Positions 7,588 to 15,657 of a stretch of DNA of 64,000 nt are shown here, in pieces. Source of the stretch: Flavobacteriales bacterium. Its GTDB lineage: Bacteria; Bacteroidota; Bacteroidia; CAIKAF01. The position numbers and the translations under genes are program-made. The notes under the pieces were generated by a model, which saw nothing but the letters and a program-made list of their open reading frames with translations, made no database searches and was not told the origin of the DNA. Location: NCBI GenBank assembly GCA_022402535.1, contig JAKRSD010000019.1, positions 123,933-187,932 of the forward strand, read 5' to 3'. How positions within the stretch are numbered: position 1 is the stretch's first letter; every line of letters begins with the position of its first letter.

Positions 7588-8154
7588 TTAAAATATTAGC
7601 GGTAAAATGCCAAAAGTCATAATGAGACCCCCGATAAAAAAGCCAACTACGGCTATTATGGATGGAATCTGTAAATCTGAGATTCCGCTGATGGCATGCC
7701 CGGAGGTGCATCCGCCGGCATAACGTGCACCAAAACCCACCATTAATCCGCCTAGGGCGAGAATGAGAAACCCTTTTACTGAAAATGCGGCTTCCCAACT
7801 GAACAGCTCTTCGGGTTGAACCGATGTGGGAGCTGCAAATCCTAAGGCCGATAAATCGCTGATGGTGGATTGTGAAATCTGCACGGCTTCGCCGTTTGAT
7901 AAAAATTGATTGGCTATAAATCCGCCAATGATGGCCCCCACCAGAAATACCAGATTCCAGATTTGGGTTTTCCAGTTGAAATTAAAAAACGGTACTTTTT
8001 TTCCGGCTCCGGCTACGGTACATATCGTTCTTAAATTGGCAGAAAATCCGAACGATTTTCCGAAGAATAATAAGATAAACATAATGGATGAAATAATGGC
8101 TCCGGAGAACCACCAGCTCCAAGGTTGTTGAATAAATTCTATAACAGATTGCAT
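7588..8154 (-). CDS. YeeE/YedE-type sulfur transporter half
   Basis: 188 residues, about five membrane helices. The hallmark GARYAGGCTSGHAISG (residues about 141-156) carries the conserved Cys of the YeeE/YedE family, which relays thiosulfate through Cys contacts in the membrane. It is longer than the downstream half and has an N-terminal extra segment (PWSWWFSGAIISSIMFILL). Start MQSVIEF follows the universal stress protein by 2 bp, showing tight co-translation. The split into two genes is common for this family in Bacteroidota and Proteobacteria sulfur operons. Confidence 0.87.
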   Translation of the reverse strand: MQSVIEFIQQPWSWWFSGAIISSIMFILLFFGKSFGFSANLRTICTVAGAGKKVPFFNFNWKTQIWNLVFLVGAIIGGFIANQFLSNGEAVQISQSTISDLSALGFAAPTSVQPEELFSWEAAFSVKGFLILALGGLMVGFGARYAGGCTSGHAISGISDLQIPSIIAVVGFFIGGLIMTFGILPLIF

Positions 8155-8156
8155 AA

Positions 8157-8990
8157 TTAATTAATGTGATATGAAATAATAGGTTTGAACATATGATTAA
8201 TCAGTTTTTCGGTGGCGCTGGAGTGAAAAATGCCTCCCTTACCATGCGTACCGATACATACAATGTCCATTTCATTCATCTGGTTAAAGTGTATCACTCC
8301 GTTTTCCACGTCTTTGTCCATGAGAATATGGCTATCGTATGAGTGGATATTATTTATCTCTGCAAATTTTTTCATACCTTCCGAAATCTTGTTTTTTTCT
8401 TCTTCCGAATGGTTTTTGCAGATATGCAGAAAATGGACACGCGTATTGAATGCACGAATTAATTTATGCAGCAGCGTTAAGTCCTGATTTTGAATATCCT
8501 TAAAATCATGTACAAACAAGATGTTTTCTATAACAAGATCAGAACGGTCGCACATGAGTGATAATACGGGAACCGTAGATTTTCGGGCAACCATCTGGGT
8601 CTCACTTCCTGAGAGTTTTTCTTTCCATCCCCAGGCTCCTTTAGTTCCCATGACAATCAAATCGAAACGGTTGTTTTGTGCATGTTCAATCACGGCCTGT
8701 GTGGTTTTACCGGCTACTAATTTTACTGAAATATGATCTCCATATAAGGTTCTCAGATTCTGTAATTTTCGTTCGGCAATTTCTTTTTGTGTTTTTACAT
8801 AATTCACATCAATCTCACCACAGGTCTGTATCAGACCGTTCGGGTCGATGGTTACGGTGTCTGGCACATTGAGTACATGTAGAAATTCAATCTGTATATC
8901 TGTTTTTTCAGCCAGTTTTTTTACCATCAGATAGGCAAATTCTGCCTGTACCGAAAAATCGGTGGGAATTAAAACGTTTAATTTTTCCAT
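8157..8990 (-). CDS. Universal stress protein, tandem UspA domains
   Basis: 277 residues made of two UspA domains (about 1-145 and 150-277). The first has an intact nucleotide-binding motif GTKG-x9-GS (around residues 118-132) and so probably binds ATP. In the second the motif is degraded (GTHGKGGIFHSSATE). It is cytoplasmic. Its place inside the sulfur operon, ahead of the transporter genes, suggests it senses energy state or redox stress tied to sulfur oxidation. That link is inferred from position only. Confidence 0.88.
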   Translation of the reverse strand: MEKLNVLIPTDFSVQAEFAYLMVKKLAEKTDIQIEFLHVLNVPDTVTIDPNGLIQTCGEIDVNYVKTQKEIAERKLQNLRTLYGDHISVKLVAGKTTQAVIEHAQNNRFDLIVMGTKGAWGWKEKLSGSETQMVARKSTVPVLSLMCDRSDLVIENILFVHDFKDIQNQDLTLLHKLIRAFNTRVHFLHICKNHSEEEKNKISEGMKKFAEINNIHSYDSHILMDKDVENGVIHFNQMNEMDIVCIGTHGKGGIFHSSATEKLINHMFKPIISYHIN

Positions 8991-9017
8991 GTTGAATTAG
9001 AAATATGAATGCGCTTA

Positions 9018-9251
9018 TTATTTTACTTCTTCGTATTCGGGTTCTTTGGATGTGTTGACTTTGCGCGGCGTTACCTCGCATCCCGCAGGTCCGCAACATC
9101 CTATATTAAATACAGCGGTTCCCACAAGAAGAATACCCAAACCGGCAAACCACACTTCAGCGGCCATAACTGCCTGAATAGTCAGCAGAATGCCCATGGA
9201 AAGCCTGAATACTCTCAGAAAATTCCAATGTTTGAAAATTCGGTTTTTCAT
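9018..9251 (-). CDS. DUF2892 (YgaP-type) membrane protein
   Basis: 77 residues: two short hydrophobic segments (about 13-33 and 33-50) followed by a cytoplasmic tail starting IGCCGPAGCEV. This matches the DUF2892 transmembrane domain that in YgaP is fused to a rhodanese domain. Here the rhodaneses are separate genes immediately upstream (6 bp), so the complex is split. The CCGPAGC cluster may accept persulfide sulfur or bind metal. It is typical of sulfide- and persulfide-responsive operons. Confidence 0.82.
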   Translation of the reverse strand: MKNRIFKHWNFLRVFRLSMGILLTIQAVMAAEVWFAGLGILLVGTAVFNIGCCGPAGCEVTPRKVNTSKEPEYEEVK

Positions 9252-9257
9252 TTGCCG

Positions 9258-9623
9258 TTATTTTTTGCTGTTTTTCAATACAGCACTTACATCCTGCCAG
9301 GTGCCTCCGTTTACCACATTGGTAATTCCGTTTTCCTGTAAGATGGATTTTGCCTGTCCGCTCCGGCTGCCGCTCCGGCAAAATACCACTACCTGCTCTT
9401 TGCCTTTAAATTCGCCCAAACGGCTTTTAACTTCATTCAAAGGAATATTAATGGCTCCGGGAGCACTTCCTTCTGCAAATTCCTGGGGTGTTCTTACATC
9501 CACAAGAAATGATTTTTCATACGGAATTTTAGTTTGCGCCTGTGAACTGCAAGAGGTAAACAGGGCTGCCTGAATCACTAAAACAAAAAATGCGGCTACT
9601 GACAATACTTTTGTACTTTTCAT
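9258..9623 (-). CDS. Rhodanese-domain lipoprotein
   Basis: 121 residues. A lipoprotein signal (lipobox LFTSC, Cys25) places it at the periplasmic face. One rhodanese domain follows (about 35-120), with DVRTPQEFAEGSAPGAINIP and the active-site loop CRSGSRS, so the persulfide-forming Cys is intact. Rhodaneses move sulfane sulfur between thiosulfate, persulfides and thiols. It is 6 bp from its cytoplasmic paralogue upstream, which suggests the pair serves both sides of the inner membrane. Confidence 0.88.
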   Translation of the reverse strand: MKSTKVLSVAAFFVLVIQAALFTSCSSQAQTKIPYEKSFLVDVRTPQEFAEGSAPGAINIPLNEVKSRLGEFKGKEQVVVFCRSGSRSGQAKSILQENGITNVVNGGTWQDVSAVLKNSKK

Positions 9624-9629
9624 AATGTG

Positions 9630-9947
9630 TTATTTTTTTAATGCGGATATTACAGAGGTTACCGGACCACCGTTGGTTACATTGTTGAATCCGTTTTGAT
9701 TTAAAATAGATTTTGCCTGACCCGAACGCATACCACTGCGGCAAAAAACGATGATATGGTTTTTTCCTTCAAAGCGTTTGAGGCTGTTGCCGATTTTATC
9801 CAACGGAATATTTACGGCTCCTTTTGCCGTGCCGGATGAAAATTCGCCGGGACTGCGCACATCTACCAGAAAGGCTCCATTTTTTACCAATTCGGCAATG
9901 TCTTGTTTGGGCTCTCCGCCTCCAAATAAATTACTGAAAAATCCCAT
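9630..9947 (-). CDS. Single-domain cytoplasmic rhodanese
   Basis: 105 residues, no signal peptide. A rhodanese domain with DVRSPGEFSSGTAKGAVNIP and active-site loop CRSGMRS. It is about 50 percent identical by eye to the lipoprotein rhodanese just downstream, consistent with duplication. It is the first gene of the ten-gene sulfur operon. The start (MGFFSNLFGGG) lies about 30 bp after an AAATTTG promoter box and about 60 bp after the shared palindrome. Confidence 0.9.
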   Translation of the reverse strand: MGFFSNLFGGGEPKQDIAELVKNGAFLVDVRSPGEFSSGTAKGAVNIPLDKIGNSLKRFEGKNHIIVFCRSGMRSGQAKSILNQNGFNNVTNGGPVTSVISALKK

Positions 9948-9977
9948 GTTGATTGTATTATGTTATATTTTGTTTTA

Positions 9978-10022
9978 CAAATTTATCCTACCCCGATTGC
10001 TTATTCGGCAACATTTGTTACA
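9978..10022 (-). promoter_or_regulatory. Operator and promoter of the ten-gene sulfur operon
   Basis: On the minus strand the palindrome TGTAACAAATGTTGCC (10022-10007) lies exactly 21 bp upstream of TAAATTTG (9985-9978), a full match to the Bacteroidota -7 box. The palindrome centre would be about 40 bp upstream of the transcription start, the position used by class II CRP/FNR-type activators. The same palindrome at the same spacing precedes the TauE/persulfide dioxygenase unit. Confidence 0.7.
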
Positions 10023-10040
10023 CAAGTAAAATCGTTAACT

Positions 10041-10068
10041 AAAAAGGGAGGCAAATGCCCCCCTTTTT
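10041..10068 (-). terminator. Intrinsic terminator after the persulfide dioxygenase gene
   Basis: A near-perfect 12-bp stem AAAAAGGGAGGC/GCCCCCCTTTTT with an AAAT loop and a trailing T run on either strand. It lies 23 bp past the stop of the dioxygenase-rhodanese gene and separates the two sulfur transcription units. Confidence 0.85.
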
Positions 10069-10090
10069 AGCTTTGAATTGACTTAAAAAA

Positions 10091-11512
10091 TTACCCGTTT
10101 GTTTTTGTAAGCTTACTTTGACACACAAAATCAGTTTTTGGAATTGTTGTTTCTGAAATGGCTTTGAATCCGCCTTCTACTTCCGTGAAATTACGGTATC
10201 CGCGGGCCTGCAGAATACTGGCGGCAATCATACTGCGGTAACCGCCTGCACAATGCATAAAGAAATGCTCCGACGGATTGATGTCGCGCATCCACTCATT
10301 GATGTACGCCAGCGGTTTGCTGTAGGCATCCTCTACGTGTTCGGCTTCATATTCAGATTCCTTACGAACGTCCACCACCACAGATTCTCCGGCTTTAAAA
10401 CGTTTTGAAAATTCTGCCGCCGTGATGCGGTCAACCGAATCGGTTTCGCGGTTTTCTGCTTTCCAGCTTGCAAATCCGCCATTCAGATAACCCAGTATAT
10501 TGTCAAATCCGACACGGCTGAGGCGGGTTACCACTTCTTCTTCTTTACCGGGTTCCGTAACCAATAGAATCGCCTGTTTTACATCGCCGATCATTGCACC
10601 CACCCACGGAGCAAAGTCACCGTTGATGCCGATATTTACGGATTGGGGAATAAATTCTTTGGCAAATTCTCCGTTGTTTCGGGTATCTAAAATCAATGCA
10701 CCCGATGCTTCGGCTAAGGCTTCAAATTCAGCGGGAGTAAGCGCCGTAAGTCCTTTGTTTAAAACAGTTTCAAAACTTTCGTACCCTTTTTTATTCATAG
10801 CCACATTGGCCCCGAAATATGCGGGAGGGGGAAGAAGTCCGTCGGTTACGGCTTTAATGAACGATTCCTTATCCGGTTGGTTAAGGGCATAATTCATTTT
10901 TTTCTGGTTGCCCAGGGTGTCAACCGTTTCTTTCATCATGTTTTTACCGCAGGCAGATCCTGCTCCGTGCGCAGGATACACAATCACATCGTCGGCCAAA
11001 GGCATGATTTTGGTGTTCAGGCTTTCGTATAAAAGTCCGGCTAACTGCTCTTGGGTCATATCTGCCGCTTTTTGCGCCAGGTCGGGTCTTCCTACATCGC
11101 CCAAGAACAGCGTATCGCCCGAGAAAATGGCATGGTCTTTTCCGTTTTCATCAATAAGAAGATAGGTGGTGGATTCCATGGTATGACCGGGCGTGTGAAG
11201 TACTTTGATTTTCACGTTTCCGATTTCAAAAATCTGTCCGTCTTCAGCCACAATGGCTTCAAATTCACATTTCGCGTTGGGTCCGTAAACAATAGGTGCG
11301 CCGGTGTTTTTACTTAAATCCAAATGGCCTGAAACGAAATCGGCGTGAAAATGTGTCTCAAAAATGTATTTGAGTTTTACGTTATCCTTTTCCAGTCTTT
11401 CCAGGTAAGGCTGAATTTCTCGGAGCGGGTCAATAATGGCCGCTTCGCCGTTTGATGTGATGTAGTAGGCTCCTTGTGCCAGGCAGCCTGTATAGATTTG
11501 CTCTATGTTCAT
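10091..11512 (-). CDS. Persulfide dioxygenase fused to two rhodanese domains (CstB-like)
   Basis: 473 residues. Residues 1-240 are an ETHE1/CstB-type metallo-beta-lactamase fold: THFHADF (His54, His56, Asp58; Phe in place of His as in CstB relatives), His110, Asp133 in SGDTLFLGDVGRPDL, and His182. These bind the single Fe(II) used to oxidise a thiol persulfide to sulfite. Residues about 255-355 form a rhodanese-like domain with no active Cys (VTEPGKEEE in its place). Residues about 362-465 form an active rhodanese with Cys421 (HCAGGYRS). The fusion would release sulfite and thiosulfate from persulfides. It sits downstream of the TauE/SafE gene (51-bp gap). Confidence 0.9.
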   Translation of the reverse strand: MNIEQIYTGCLAQGAYYITSNGEAAIIDPLREIQPYLERLEKDNVKLKYIFETHFHADFVSGHLDLSKNTGAPIVYGPNAKCEFEAIVAEDGQIFEIGNVKIKVLHTPGHTMESTTYLLIDENGKDHAIFSGDTLFLGDVGRPDLAQKAADMTQEQLAGLLYESLNTKIMPLADDVIVYPAHGAGSACGKNMMKETVDTLGNQKKMNYALNQPDKESFIKAVTDGLLPPPAYFGANVAMNKKGYESFETVLNKGLTALTPAEFEALAEASGALILDTRNNGEFAKEFIPQSVNIGINGDFAPWVGAMIGDVKQAILLVTEPGKEEEVVTRLSRVGFDNILGYLNGGFASWKAENRETDSVDRITAAEFSKRFKAGESVVVDVRKESEYEAEHVEDAYSKPLAYINEWMRDINPSEHFFMHCAGGYRSMIAASILQARGYRNFTEVEGGFKAISETTIPKTDFVCQSKLTKTNG

Positions 11513-11563
11513 TATATATTTGTTTTTATGTTTATAACCGATTCGTGTGGCCGTTTAACGGCA

Positions 11564-12361
11564 TTATTTCAATATTGTTTCTTTTATAAGAATGTAAATT
11601 CCCATCACGAGAACAAACCATCCGAAAGCAGGTTTGAGTTTGGCTCCGTCAATTTTTTTGGATAGAAATGATCCGATAAAAATTCCACCTACGGCAAAAG
11701 CGGTTACGGTAAGCATTAATGTCCAGTCAATCACGGTTTCGCCACCTTCTCCAAAAAATCCGATGAGCGATTTCAGGGCTATGATTACCAACGAGGTGCC
11801 TACGGCTTCTTTCATGGGAAGTTTGCTGAGTACCACCAGCGCCGGAATAATCAAAAAGCCGCCTCCTGCGCCAACCAGTCCGGTTAACACACCCACTACG
11901 GCACCTTCAATAAGAATAAGCGGATAATTGAATTTTTGAACTTCGGGTTTTTCTTCGGTTTTGGGTTTATCCTTTTTTATCATGCTGTACGAAGCGGCAA
12001 TCATCAGAATGGCGAACAACAGCATAAGCAATATACTTTTGGTAACCATAAATCCGCCTACGGAAAATACTTCATCGGGAATGGCGGGCACAATGTAGGC
12101 CCGGGTAAGAAATACGGCAATAATGGAGGGAATGCCGAAAATGATGGCCGTTCGGATGTTTACCAATCCTTTCTTAAAATAATTGGCAGAACCTACGGCA
12201 CTCGTGGCGCCCACTATAAAAAGGGAGTATGCTGTGGCTGCCACAGCATCAACTCCCAAAAGATAAACCAATACGGGAACGGTGAGAATACTTCCTCCTC
12301 CGCCAATTAAACCCAATGCAACGCCTATCAGAATCGAGGCTAAGTAACCTATTATTTCCAT
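11564..12361 (-). CDS. TauE/SafE family sulfite/sulfonate exporter
   Basis: 265 residues with about eight membrane helices. The duplicated TauE/SafE repeats are visible as [23 protein letters not shown] near the N-terminus and [23 protein letters not shown] in the middle, with a charged loop between ([15 protein letters not shown]). The family exports sulfite and organosulfonates. Placement ahead of persulfide dioxygenase, whose product is sulfite, makes sulfite efflux the likely job. It is the first gene after the second shared palindrome. Confidence 0.88.
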   Translation of the reverse strand: MEIIGYLASILIGVALGLIGGGGSILTVPVLVYLLGVDAVAATAYSLFIVGATSAVGSANYFKKGLVNIRTAIIFGIPSIIAVFLTRAYIVPAIPDEVFSVGGFMVTKSILLMLLFAILMIAASYSMIKKDKPKTEEKPEVQKFNYPLILIEGAVVGVLTGLVGAGGGFLIIPALVVLSKLPMKEAVGTSLVIIALKSLIGFFGEGGETVIDWTLMLTVTAFAVGGIFIGSFLSKKIDGAKLKPAFGWFVLVMGIYILIKETILK

Positions 12362-12389
12362 GCTTTAAATGTATGTGTTTTTGACGAGG

Positions 12390-12434
12390 CAAATTTCCAA
12401 ACCTATGTACCGTTCTACGGCAACTTTTGTTACC
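12390..12434 (-). promoter_or_regulatory. Operator and promoter of the TauE/persulfide dioxygenase unit
   Basis: On the minus strand GGTAACAAAAGTTGCC (12434-12419) is followed after exactly 21 bp by GAAATTTG (12397-12390). The half-sites GGTAAC and GTTGCC form a 6-bp inverted repeat with one mismatch around AAAA. Sequence and spacing repeat those before the other sulfur operon. An overlapping TAGGTTTG lies closer to the palindrome but does not keep the shared spacing. Confidence 0.65.
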
Positions 12435-12481
12435 GAAGACAAAAAAGTTCATTTTTATCCCGAAAGGTTATCCGAATAATT

Positions 12482-12513
12482 TTTGGGAAAGACCCCGGGA
12501 AAATGTACTTTCG
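12482..12513 (+). promoter_or_regulatory. sucD promoter
   Basis: TTTG (12482-12485), a 20-bp spacer and TACTTTCG (12506-12513), one base off the TAnnTTTG consensus. It lies 20 bp upstream of the sucD start codon. Confidence 0.55.
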
Positions 12514-12533
12514 CCCACGAATTTAAACAGATT

Positions 12534-13418
12534 ATGAGCGTACTTGTAAATAAAGATTCCCGCATTGTAGTTCAAGGTTTTACGGGAAAAGAGGGCAGTT
12601 TTCATGCCGAACAGATGATTGCATACGGCACTCAGGTGATTGGCGGAGTTACTCCCGGAAAAGGCGGAACCCGCCATTTAGACCGTCCTGTGTTTAACAC
12701 AGTAGCCGATGCCGTTAAAGAAGGCGGAGCTAATGTTTCCATCATATTTGTACCTCCCGCATTTGCGCCCGATGCCATTATTGAGGCGGTGGAAGCCGGA
12801 ATCAAAGTGGTGGTGTGCATTACCGAAGGTATTCCGGTGAACGATATGATTGCCGTAAAAGAATTTGTAAAGAAAAACGGTGCCACGTTAATCGGTCCGA
12901 ACTGTCCCGGGGTTATTACGCCTGAAGAAGCGAAAGTGGGTATCATGCCCGGTTTTGTATTCAAAAAAGGACGTATCGGAATCGTTTCAAAATCAGGAAC
13001 ACTGACCTATGAAGCCGCTGATCAGGTAGCTAAGGCAGGGCTGGGTGTTTCTACGGCTATCGGAATCGGTGGAGATCCAATTATCGGAACGACTACCAAA
13101 GAAGCCGTGGAATTATTCATGAACGATCCCGAAACGGATGCCATCGTAATGATTGGAGAAATCGGCGGTACGTATGAGGCCGATGCTGCCCGTTGGATTA
13201 AAGAAAACGGCAACAAAAAACCGGTGGTGGGTTTCATTGCCGGACAAACCGCTCCTAAAGGCCGTAAAATGGGTCATGCCGGAGCCATTGTAGGCGGAGC
13301 CGATGATACGGCAGAAGCCAAAATGAAAATCATGGCTGCCTGCGGAATTCACGTGGTAAATTCACCTGCAGAAATCGGTAAAACCATGGCAGAAGTACTC
13401 AAAGGAGTAATTGCTTAA
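12534..13418 (+). CDS. sucD: Succinate-CoA ligase, ADP/GDP-forming, alpha subunit
   Basis: 294 residues from [18 protein letters not shown], the normal length for the family; a 17-residue upstream extension would overlap the promoter and was not used. An N-terminal CoA-binding Rossmann domain ([14 protein letters not shown]) and a C-terminal flavodoxin-like ligase domain follow, with the phosphorylated His in [11 protein letters not shown]. The enzyme makes succinyl-CoA or nucleoside triphosphate in the TCA cycle with the beta subunit SucC, which is not next to it here. It is a single-gene unit with its own promoter and a strong terminator. Confidence 0.96.
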   Translation: MSVLVNKDSRIVVQGFTGKEGSFHAEQMIAYGTQVIGGVTPGKGGTRHLDRPVFNTVADAVKEGGANVSIIFVPPAFAPDAIIEAVEAGIKVVVCITEGIPVNDMIAVKEFVKKNGATLIGPNCPGVITPEEAKVGIMPGFVFKKGRIGIVSKSGTLTYEAADQVAKAGLGVSTAIGIGGDPIIGTTTKEAVELFMNDPETDAIVMIGEIGGTYEADAARWIKENGNKKPVVGFIAGQTAPKGRKMGHAGAIVGGADDTAEAKMKIMAACGIHVVNSPAEIGKTMAEVLKGVIA

Positions 13419-13441
13419 TTCACATTATTATACAATACGAG

Positions 13442-13470
13442 AAAAGCCCTTTACTGTAAGGGCTTTTTTT
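13442..13470. terminator. Bidirectional intrinsic terminator between convergent genes
   Basis: Stem AAAAGCCCTT/AAGGGCTTTT with a 6-base loop, flanked by A and T runs, so it can act on sucD and on the convergent membrane-protein gene, whose stop codon it touches. Confidence 0.88.
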
Positions 13471-14158
13471 ATGTCAGTTCTTTACGGGAATTTTGGATAA
13501 GATACACACCCAGGTAATAGCCGCCCACGGCGGTAGAAATATGCCATAGCCAATGTGTTCCCCAGGGCATAAAATCCAATTCTATTTTTTCATCGGCAAA
13601 ACGGAAGAGTAAGGCCAGAATAAAAAATCCTACGGCCGAGAAAAAGTGGGTAGCATGTGAAAATTCGGTTTTTCGCAGAAAAAGAAAACAAGGCAAAAAA
13701 AGCATCACTCCCCGCACAAAATACCCTGCCGATATTTTATCCTGACCCGAAAGAAAAGCCCCCGATAGATAGGTGAGAGCTATGAATATTCCCACTACAA
13801 GTATTATCCATATTTTTTTAGGAAGCACTTTGAGCCACATCCAGATGCTGATTCCCAGCGTGAGCAATACAATAGGTAAAACATCCATAGCCAATAACCA
13901 GGGCGACTGCCTGAAAGCGTGAAATAAAGTGCTTCCCAATCCGCCAATAACGAGCATGGGCGAACAGAAATACACCAAAAAGGCATGTTCGAAATAGCGG
14001 CCTCTTAACTGATACAAAAAGATAAATGCCGGAATCAGAAAACTCAAGGAAGAATAAGCATTCCAGGGTTCTACAATCAGCACAGAAAGGTCTGTAGTTT
14101 CTTTATACAAAGGACCTCCGTCAGGGACACTTAAAATGGGATGTTGAGAAAAAAACAT
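13469..14158 (-). CDS. CREST-superfamily (ceramidase-like) membrane protein
   Basis: 229 residues from MFFSQHPILSV; an in-frame ATG at 14275 would add 39 non-conserved residues, and a CATCTTTG promoter box lies between the two starts, favouring the shorter form. About seven membrane helices. Motifs of the CREST superfamily (alkaline ceramidase, PAQR, Per1) are visible: EPWNAYSSLSF, GSTLFHA, MDVLPI, and a C-terminal HWLWH (HxxxH). These His/Asp residues bind a catalytic zinc in the family, which hydrolyses amide bonds in lipids. Bacteroidota make sphingolipids, so a ceramide-like substrate is plausible but unproven. Confidence 0.7.
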   Translation of the reverse strand: MFFSQHPILSVPDGGPLYKETTDLSVLIVEPWNAYSSLSFLIPAFIFLYQLRGRYFEHAFLVYFCSPMLVIGGLGSTLFHAFRQSPWLLAMDVLPIVLLTLGISIWMWLKVLPKKIWIILVVGIFIALTYLSGAFLSGQDKISAGYFVRGVMLFLPCFLFLRKTEFSHATHFFSAVGFFILALLFRFADEKIELDFMPWGTHWLWHISTAVGGYYLGVYLIQNSRKELT

Positions 14159-14337
14159 GGTTGTGTAACTATCCGAAATGCGTTTGGTTTTCAAAGATGA
14201 AAAAAAGTTGCAGAATTTTAACCCCATTAAAAACCCAGTAGTGAGCCATCTGGACAATAAGCTACGCTCTGTCAACTAATAAAAGGAGTGCAACCTATTA
14301 TTATTTTTCTGTTACTTTGTACAGTTCCCGTAACATC

Positions 14338-15582
14338 ATGGAAAAAATACTGATTAAAAATGCCCGGGCGGTTTTCCCGGGTCAGTCCGAACACGGAAAA
14401 TCCCTTGATATTTTCATTGAAAACGGTGTAATAACCCAGACAGGAAGTGGAATTTCTTATGATTCTGCCCGGGTGATATCGGGTGAAAATCTGCATGTGG
14501 CTCCCGGATTTTTTGATTTTTCAGTAACTGTGCCCGATCCCGGTTTTGAGTATAAAGAAACCATTGAGAGTGCCTGCCGTGCGGCCAAAAAAGGCGGCGT
14601 AACGGGTATGGTAATCATGCCGGACGGACAACCCTGCAACGATGCCAAAGGAACGGCTGAACTCAGGCTTCGCAAAGCCCAATCGAGCGGCGTTCAGGTG
14701 ATAACGGCCGGTGCACTTTCCAAAAACATGGAAGGCAAGGAACTGAGTGAAATGTATGACTTGTACACAGCAGGATGTACCGTGTTTACCGACAACAAAC
14801 ATCGGGTGAAAAACTCCAAACTGCTTCAACTGGCTTTATTATACACCAAACCCTTTGGCGGACTGATAATGCATACGCCGGGCGATACTTATGTAGCTCA
14901 AAATGGGGTTGTGAATGAAGGCGAAGTATCAACCCGGTTGGGTTTACGCGGAATTCCCTCACTTTCAGAAGAATTGGGTTTACAGCGGGATATTTATCTG
15001 GCCGAATACTGCGATTCCCGTTTGGTGGTGGGTCCTGTCACCTGTACCCGATCGGTAGAAATTATCCGCAAAGCCAAAGCCGATGGCATTCAAATAATCG
15101 CTTACACGGCTCCTCACTATCTGCTGCTCACCGACGATGAATTGAATTCGTATGATACCTACGCCAAACTGGATCCGCCGCTAAGAACAAGTGCTGATGT
15201 AGAAGTGTTGAAAAAAGCTGTAGAAGAGGGGATTATTGATTTTTTGGTAAGCGATCATACGCCCCAGGATGCCGAGCATAAAATGGTGGAATTTGAACAT
15301 GCCGCTTTTGGCATGAGTGCGTTGGAAACATTTTTCAGTGTGGCACGCACAGCCATGAAAAACCTTCCGCTCGAAACGCTTATCCATCGCATGAGCATAG
15401 CGCCCCGTAATATTTTAGGAATTCCGGTTCCCACACTGCAAGTAGGCGAAAAAGCCTCACTGGTGATTTTTGAACCCGACAAGGAAGTGGTTTATGATAC
15501 CCAAAATTGGGAAAGCCTCTCTAAAAATTCGCTGTTCATAGGTAGAACACTCACCGGAAAAATTATTGATTGCATATCGTAG
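14338..15582 (+). CDS. Dihydroorotase-like protein lacking metal ligands
   Basis: 414 residues from MEKILIKNARAV. The amidohydrolase fold of class I dihydroorotase is clear (VAPGFFDF...DPGFEYKETIESACRAAKKGGVTGMVIMP; TAPHYLLLTDDELNS; NPLRTSADVEVLKKAV-like region; VSDHTPQDAEHK). However, the metal-binding HxH that normally follows PGFxD is replaced by Ser62-Val-Thr64, and the usual HxS site is PVTCTRS. It is therefore probably catalytically dead or altered. Such pseudo-dihydroorotases are known partners of aspartate carbamoyltransferase in some bacteria, and an active PyrC would be expected elsewhere. Confidence 0.85.
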   Translation: MEKILIKNARAVFPGQSEHGKSLDIFIENGVITQTGSGISYDSARVISGENLHVAPGFFDFSVTVPDPGFEYKETIESACRAAKKGGVTGMVIMPDGQPCNDAKGTAELRLRKAQSSGVQVITAGALSKNMEGKELSEMYDLYTAGCTVFTDNKHRVKNSKLLQLALLYTKPFGGLIMHTPGDTYVAQNGVVNEGEVSTRLGLRGIPSLSEELGLQRDIYLAEYCDSRLVVGPVTCTRSVEIIRKAKADGIQIIAYTAPHYLLLTDDELNSYDTYAKLDPPLRTSADVEVLKKAVEEGIIDFLVSDHTPQDAEHKMVEFEHAAFGMSALETFFSVARTAMKNLPLETLIHRMSIAPRNILGIPVPTLQVGEKASLVIFEPDKEVVYDTQNWESLSKNSLFIGRTLTGKIIDCIS

Positions 15583-15657
15583 GTTTAATTATTGGTTAAA
15601 ATATGCGGACGTTTGATTTCCGTATTAAATTTGTTTCACATCTATAAAATTGAAAAA

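Noticed and set aside
2468..12361. Full Sox thiosulfate-oxidation system
   Set aside because: soxXA, soxYZ and soxCD are not in the island; only a SoxB-like protein and a TsdA-like cytochrome are present.
12401..12410. TAGGTTTG as the -7 box of the TauE unit
   Set aside because: It fits the consensus but sits 13 bp from the palindrome; GAAATTTG keeps the 21-bp spacing shared with the other sulfur promoter. Not excluded without start-site data.
14159..14275. Upstream start for the ceramidase-like gene
   Set aside because: The added residues do not look like the domain and a promoter box lies within them.
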